Below are positions 12,537 through 13,901 of a DNA stretch of 13,901 bases, one piece after another. Each line of letters begins with the position of its first letter. Within the stretch, counting starts at the first letter, position 1. Under the pieces are notes generated by a model that worked only from the letters and a program-made list of their open reading frames with translations, ran no database searches and was not told the DNA's origin. This DNA is from Rhodocyclales bacterium. Lineage in GTDB: Bacteria; Pseudomonadota; Gammaproteobacteria; Burkholderiales; Rhodocyclaceae. The stretch covers positions 1 through 13,901 of the forward strand of contig JAJTBM010000041.1 in the NCBI GenBank assembly GCA_021286885.1, read 5' to 3'. Position numbers and translations under genes: made by a program.

Positions 12537-13900
12537 AGGGCTACAAACTGGCGGATGAGGGCCAGGGGGCGCCGGAACATCCAGTAGCCCAGGGGAACCC
12601 AGTCCCCACTCAGTTTGGCTGTGCCTTTGAGGCCGATGCGCTGGCCATCCGTGTCGGCCAGCCGGGCGCGTACCCGGTAGGCGTAGCTTCCGTCCGGGCG
12701 GGGGCTGGCGTCATGGCTCACATAGCGGATTTCCCCGCTCAGGGCGCTGAACGGGTTGGCGCTCAGGTAAAGGCGCACCGATGCCCCTTCCGGCAGCGGG
12801 ATCGCATCGCCAATCGGGAGCCAGGCTTCGATTTCCATGTCTTCGGGGCTGGCGATGCGCATGATCCGTTCGCCGGTCTGTACCGGACGCCCGACCCATT
12901 CGGTAGGGTCATCGAACAGGGCAATCCCCGCCTGGGGGGCGCTTACCTGGGCGCGGTTGAACTGTTCTTGCAGGAAGTCGGCCTCGGCCCGCTTTTCGTT
13001 GATCTTGCCCAGCACGGCAGCCAGCTGGGTGCGGGATTTGGCGTCGTTCAGGGCGAGCTGGCTCATCTGCCGGTATTCGGCCTCTGCGGTGGCGAGCTCC
13101 TGGCGTGCCACTTCCAGGCGGCTGCGAATGGGGGCTTCGTCAAAGCTGAACAGGGTTTGCCCGGCTTTTACGGCTTCGTTGGGGCGTACATGGAATTCAC
13201 CGATGACCCCATCCAGCGGTGCCCGCACCATGCGTGGATGGGCTGGCACCAGCTCGCCCGGGGCCAGCACGCTCAGGTGCACGGGCAGGCATAGCAGTGC
13301 CAGTAGCCCCAGACTGATCTGCAGCGTGCGCTGGCGCCACCAGCCCGGGCCCAGGTGGTGTTGCCGAAAGCGCGCCCAGCCCTGAGCCAGGGATAGGGCG
13401 GTTGGAGGATGCTGGAGCCGCCAGGCTTGATGCCAGTTTTCGATCCATTCCTGGGCGAGGGGCTGGAGGTCGGTGGAGAACGGCGTTTCGCCGGCCAGCA
13501 GCAGGCCGCCCGCCGGCACATCGGTCACTTGGGGAAAGGGCAGCCACAGGGCGTGGGGGGGGAACCAGTCGGCCCAGGCCGCCGCCGTGCTTGGGTCCAG
13601 ATCGTCGGCTTGAATGCTGCGCATCCCCAGGCCCGCTTGGCGATCCTGGGCTGCGAGCGCCTGGCAGACGGCTTCGAGCCAGTGCACATAGGGTGCATTG
13701 CTTTCTGGCTGGACGACGCCGGACAGGCTGCGTATCCCCCGATCCTGAAACCATACAGCCCCCTGCCGGTAGGGCAGGAGGGTGTGGGTGTCATTGACCA
13801 GGAGAAAGGCCAGCGCATCCGGCCCCGCCGCATGGCGGGCCCGGTGGCTGAGTTCGATCAGGGTGAAGAGTGGGTTACGGGCAGTTTCCGATACGCTCAT
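12533..13900 (-). CDS. HlyD-family adaptor with GAF-like N-terminal domain (455 aa)
   Basis: A membrane-anchored periplasmic adaptor. Residues about 12-165 form a cytoplasmic domain with GAF-like character (ALAFLLVNDTHTLLPYRQ ... GVVQPESNAPYVHWLEAVC). One membrane helix spans about 193-212. The periplasmic part has a lipoyl half-motif (VRAPLDGVIGEFHVRPNEAV), a coiled-coil hairpin at about 257-318, the returning lipoyl strand, and a beta-barrel to the end. HlyD-type adaptors bridge inner-membrane exporters to an outer-membrane channel. The ATG at 13900 is one base from the window edge, so a further upstream start cannot be excluded. It overlaps the M50 gene by 4 nt, and the two products probably form one complex. 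No ABC ATPase or TolC gene is within the window. Confidence 0.85.
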   Translation of the reverse strand: MSVSETARNPLFTLIELSHRARHAAGPDALAFLLVNDTHTLLPYRQGAVWFQDRGIRSLSGVVQPESNAPYVHWLEAVCQALAAQDRQAGLGMRSIQADDLDPSTAAAWADWFPPHALWLPFPQVTDVPAGGLLLAGETPFSTDLQPLAQEWIENWHQAWRLQHPPTALSLAQGWARFRQHHLGPGWWRQRTLQISLGLLALLCLPVHLSVLAPGELVPAHPRMVRAPLDGVIGEFHVRPNEAVKAGQTLFSFDEAPIRSRLEVARQELATAEAEYRQMSQLALNDAKSRTQLAAVLGKINEKRAEADFLQEQFNRAQVSAPQAGIALFDDPTEWVGRPVQTGERIMRIASPEDMEIEAWLPIGDAIPLPEGASVRLYLSANPFSALSGEIRYVSHDASPRPDGSYAYRVRARLADTDGQRIGLKGTAKLSGDWVPLGYWMFRRPLALIRQFVAL

Positions 13901-13901
13901 G

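Overview
The window reads as a GC-rich betaproteobacterial chromosome segment, most likely from the Rhodocyclales/Azospira-Azoarcus neighbourhood. This is inferred from the HslV N-terminus ([14 protein letters not shown], a typical betaproteobacterial form), a RegB/RegA redox two-component pair followed by an Hsp15 gene, and a Nif11-domain gene. No rRNA, tRNA, CRISPR array or insertion sequence was seen, so the lineage call rests on protein flavour only.

Layout, left to right. (1) The 3' end of a membrane protein gene (1-126). (2) A plus-strand gene for a duplicated alpha-helical/STAS protein (217-1416), closed by a very long hairpin terminator shared with a convergent GT4 glycosyltransferase gene (1531-2757, minus). 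(3) The hslVU protease operon (2945-4818, plus), with a sigma32-type heat-shock promoter whose -10 lies only 7 nt before the hslV start codon, closed by a GNRA-capped hairpin. (4) A convergent AEC-family permease gene (4923-5798, minus). (5) A tightly coupled minus-strand operon regB-regA-hslR (8162 down to 5909) in which each junction is a 4-nt ATGA overlap. (6) A 336-bp divergent control region (8163-8498) rich in dyads and holding two GCGG(C/T)-N4/5-GTCGC elements that resemble RegA/PrrA/RegR boxes. (7) A stand-alone Nif11-domain gene (8499-8717) and a cold-shock protein gene (8946-9152), both plus, ended by tandem intrinsic terminators. (8) A minus-strand set at the right edge, in transcription order: a GAF-like/HlyD adaptor (12533-13900), a 707-residue site-2-protease-like (M50) protein with a PqqD-like N-terminus and a HlyD-like C-terminus (10413-12536), and a secreted alpha/beta-hydrolase (9318-10301).

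How the genes may work together. HslVU is the heat-shock protease/unfoldase pair. RegB senses quinone/redox state, RegA carries the response, and HslR (Hsp15, stalled 50S recycling) is co-transcribed with them. The two RegA-box-like elements suggest that RegA controls its own operon and possibly the divergent Nif11 gene. The HlyD/M50 pair looks like an envelope export or peptide-handling machine without an ATPase inside the window; its cargo and outer-membrane partner, if any, would lie to the right of position 13901. This pair and the RegA-box/Nif11 region are the parts most worth following up.
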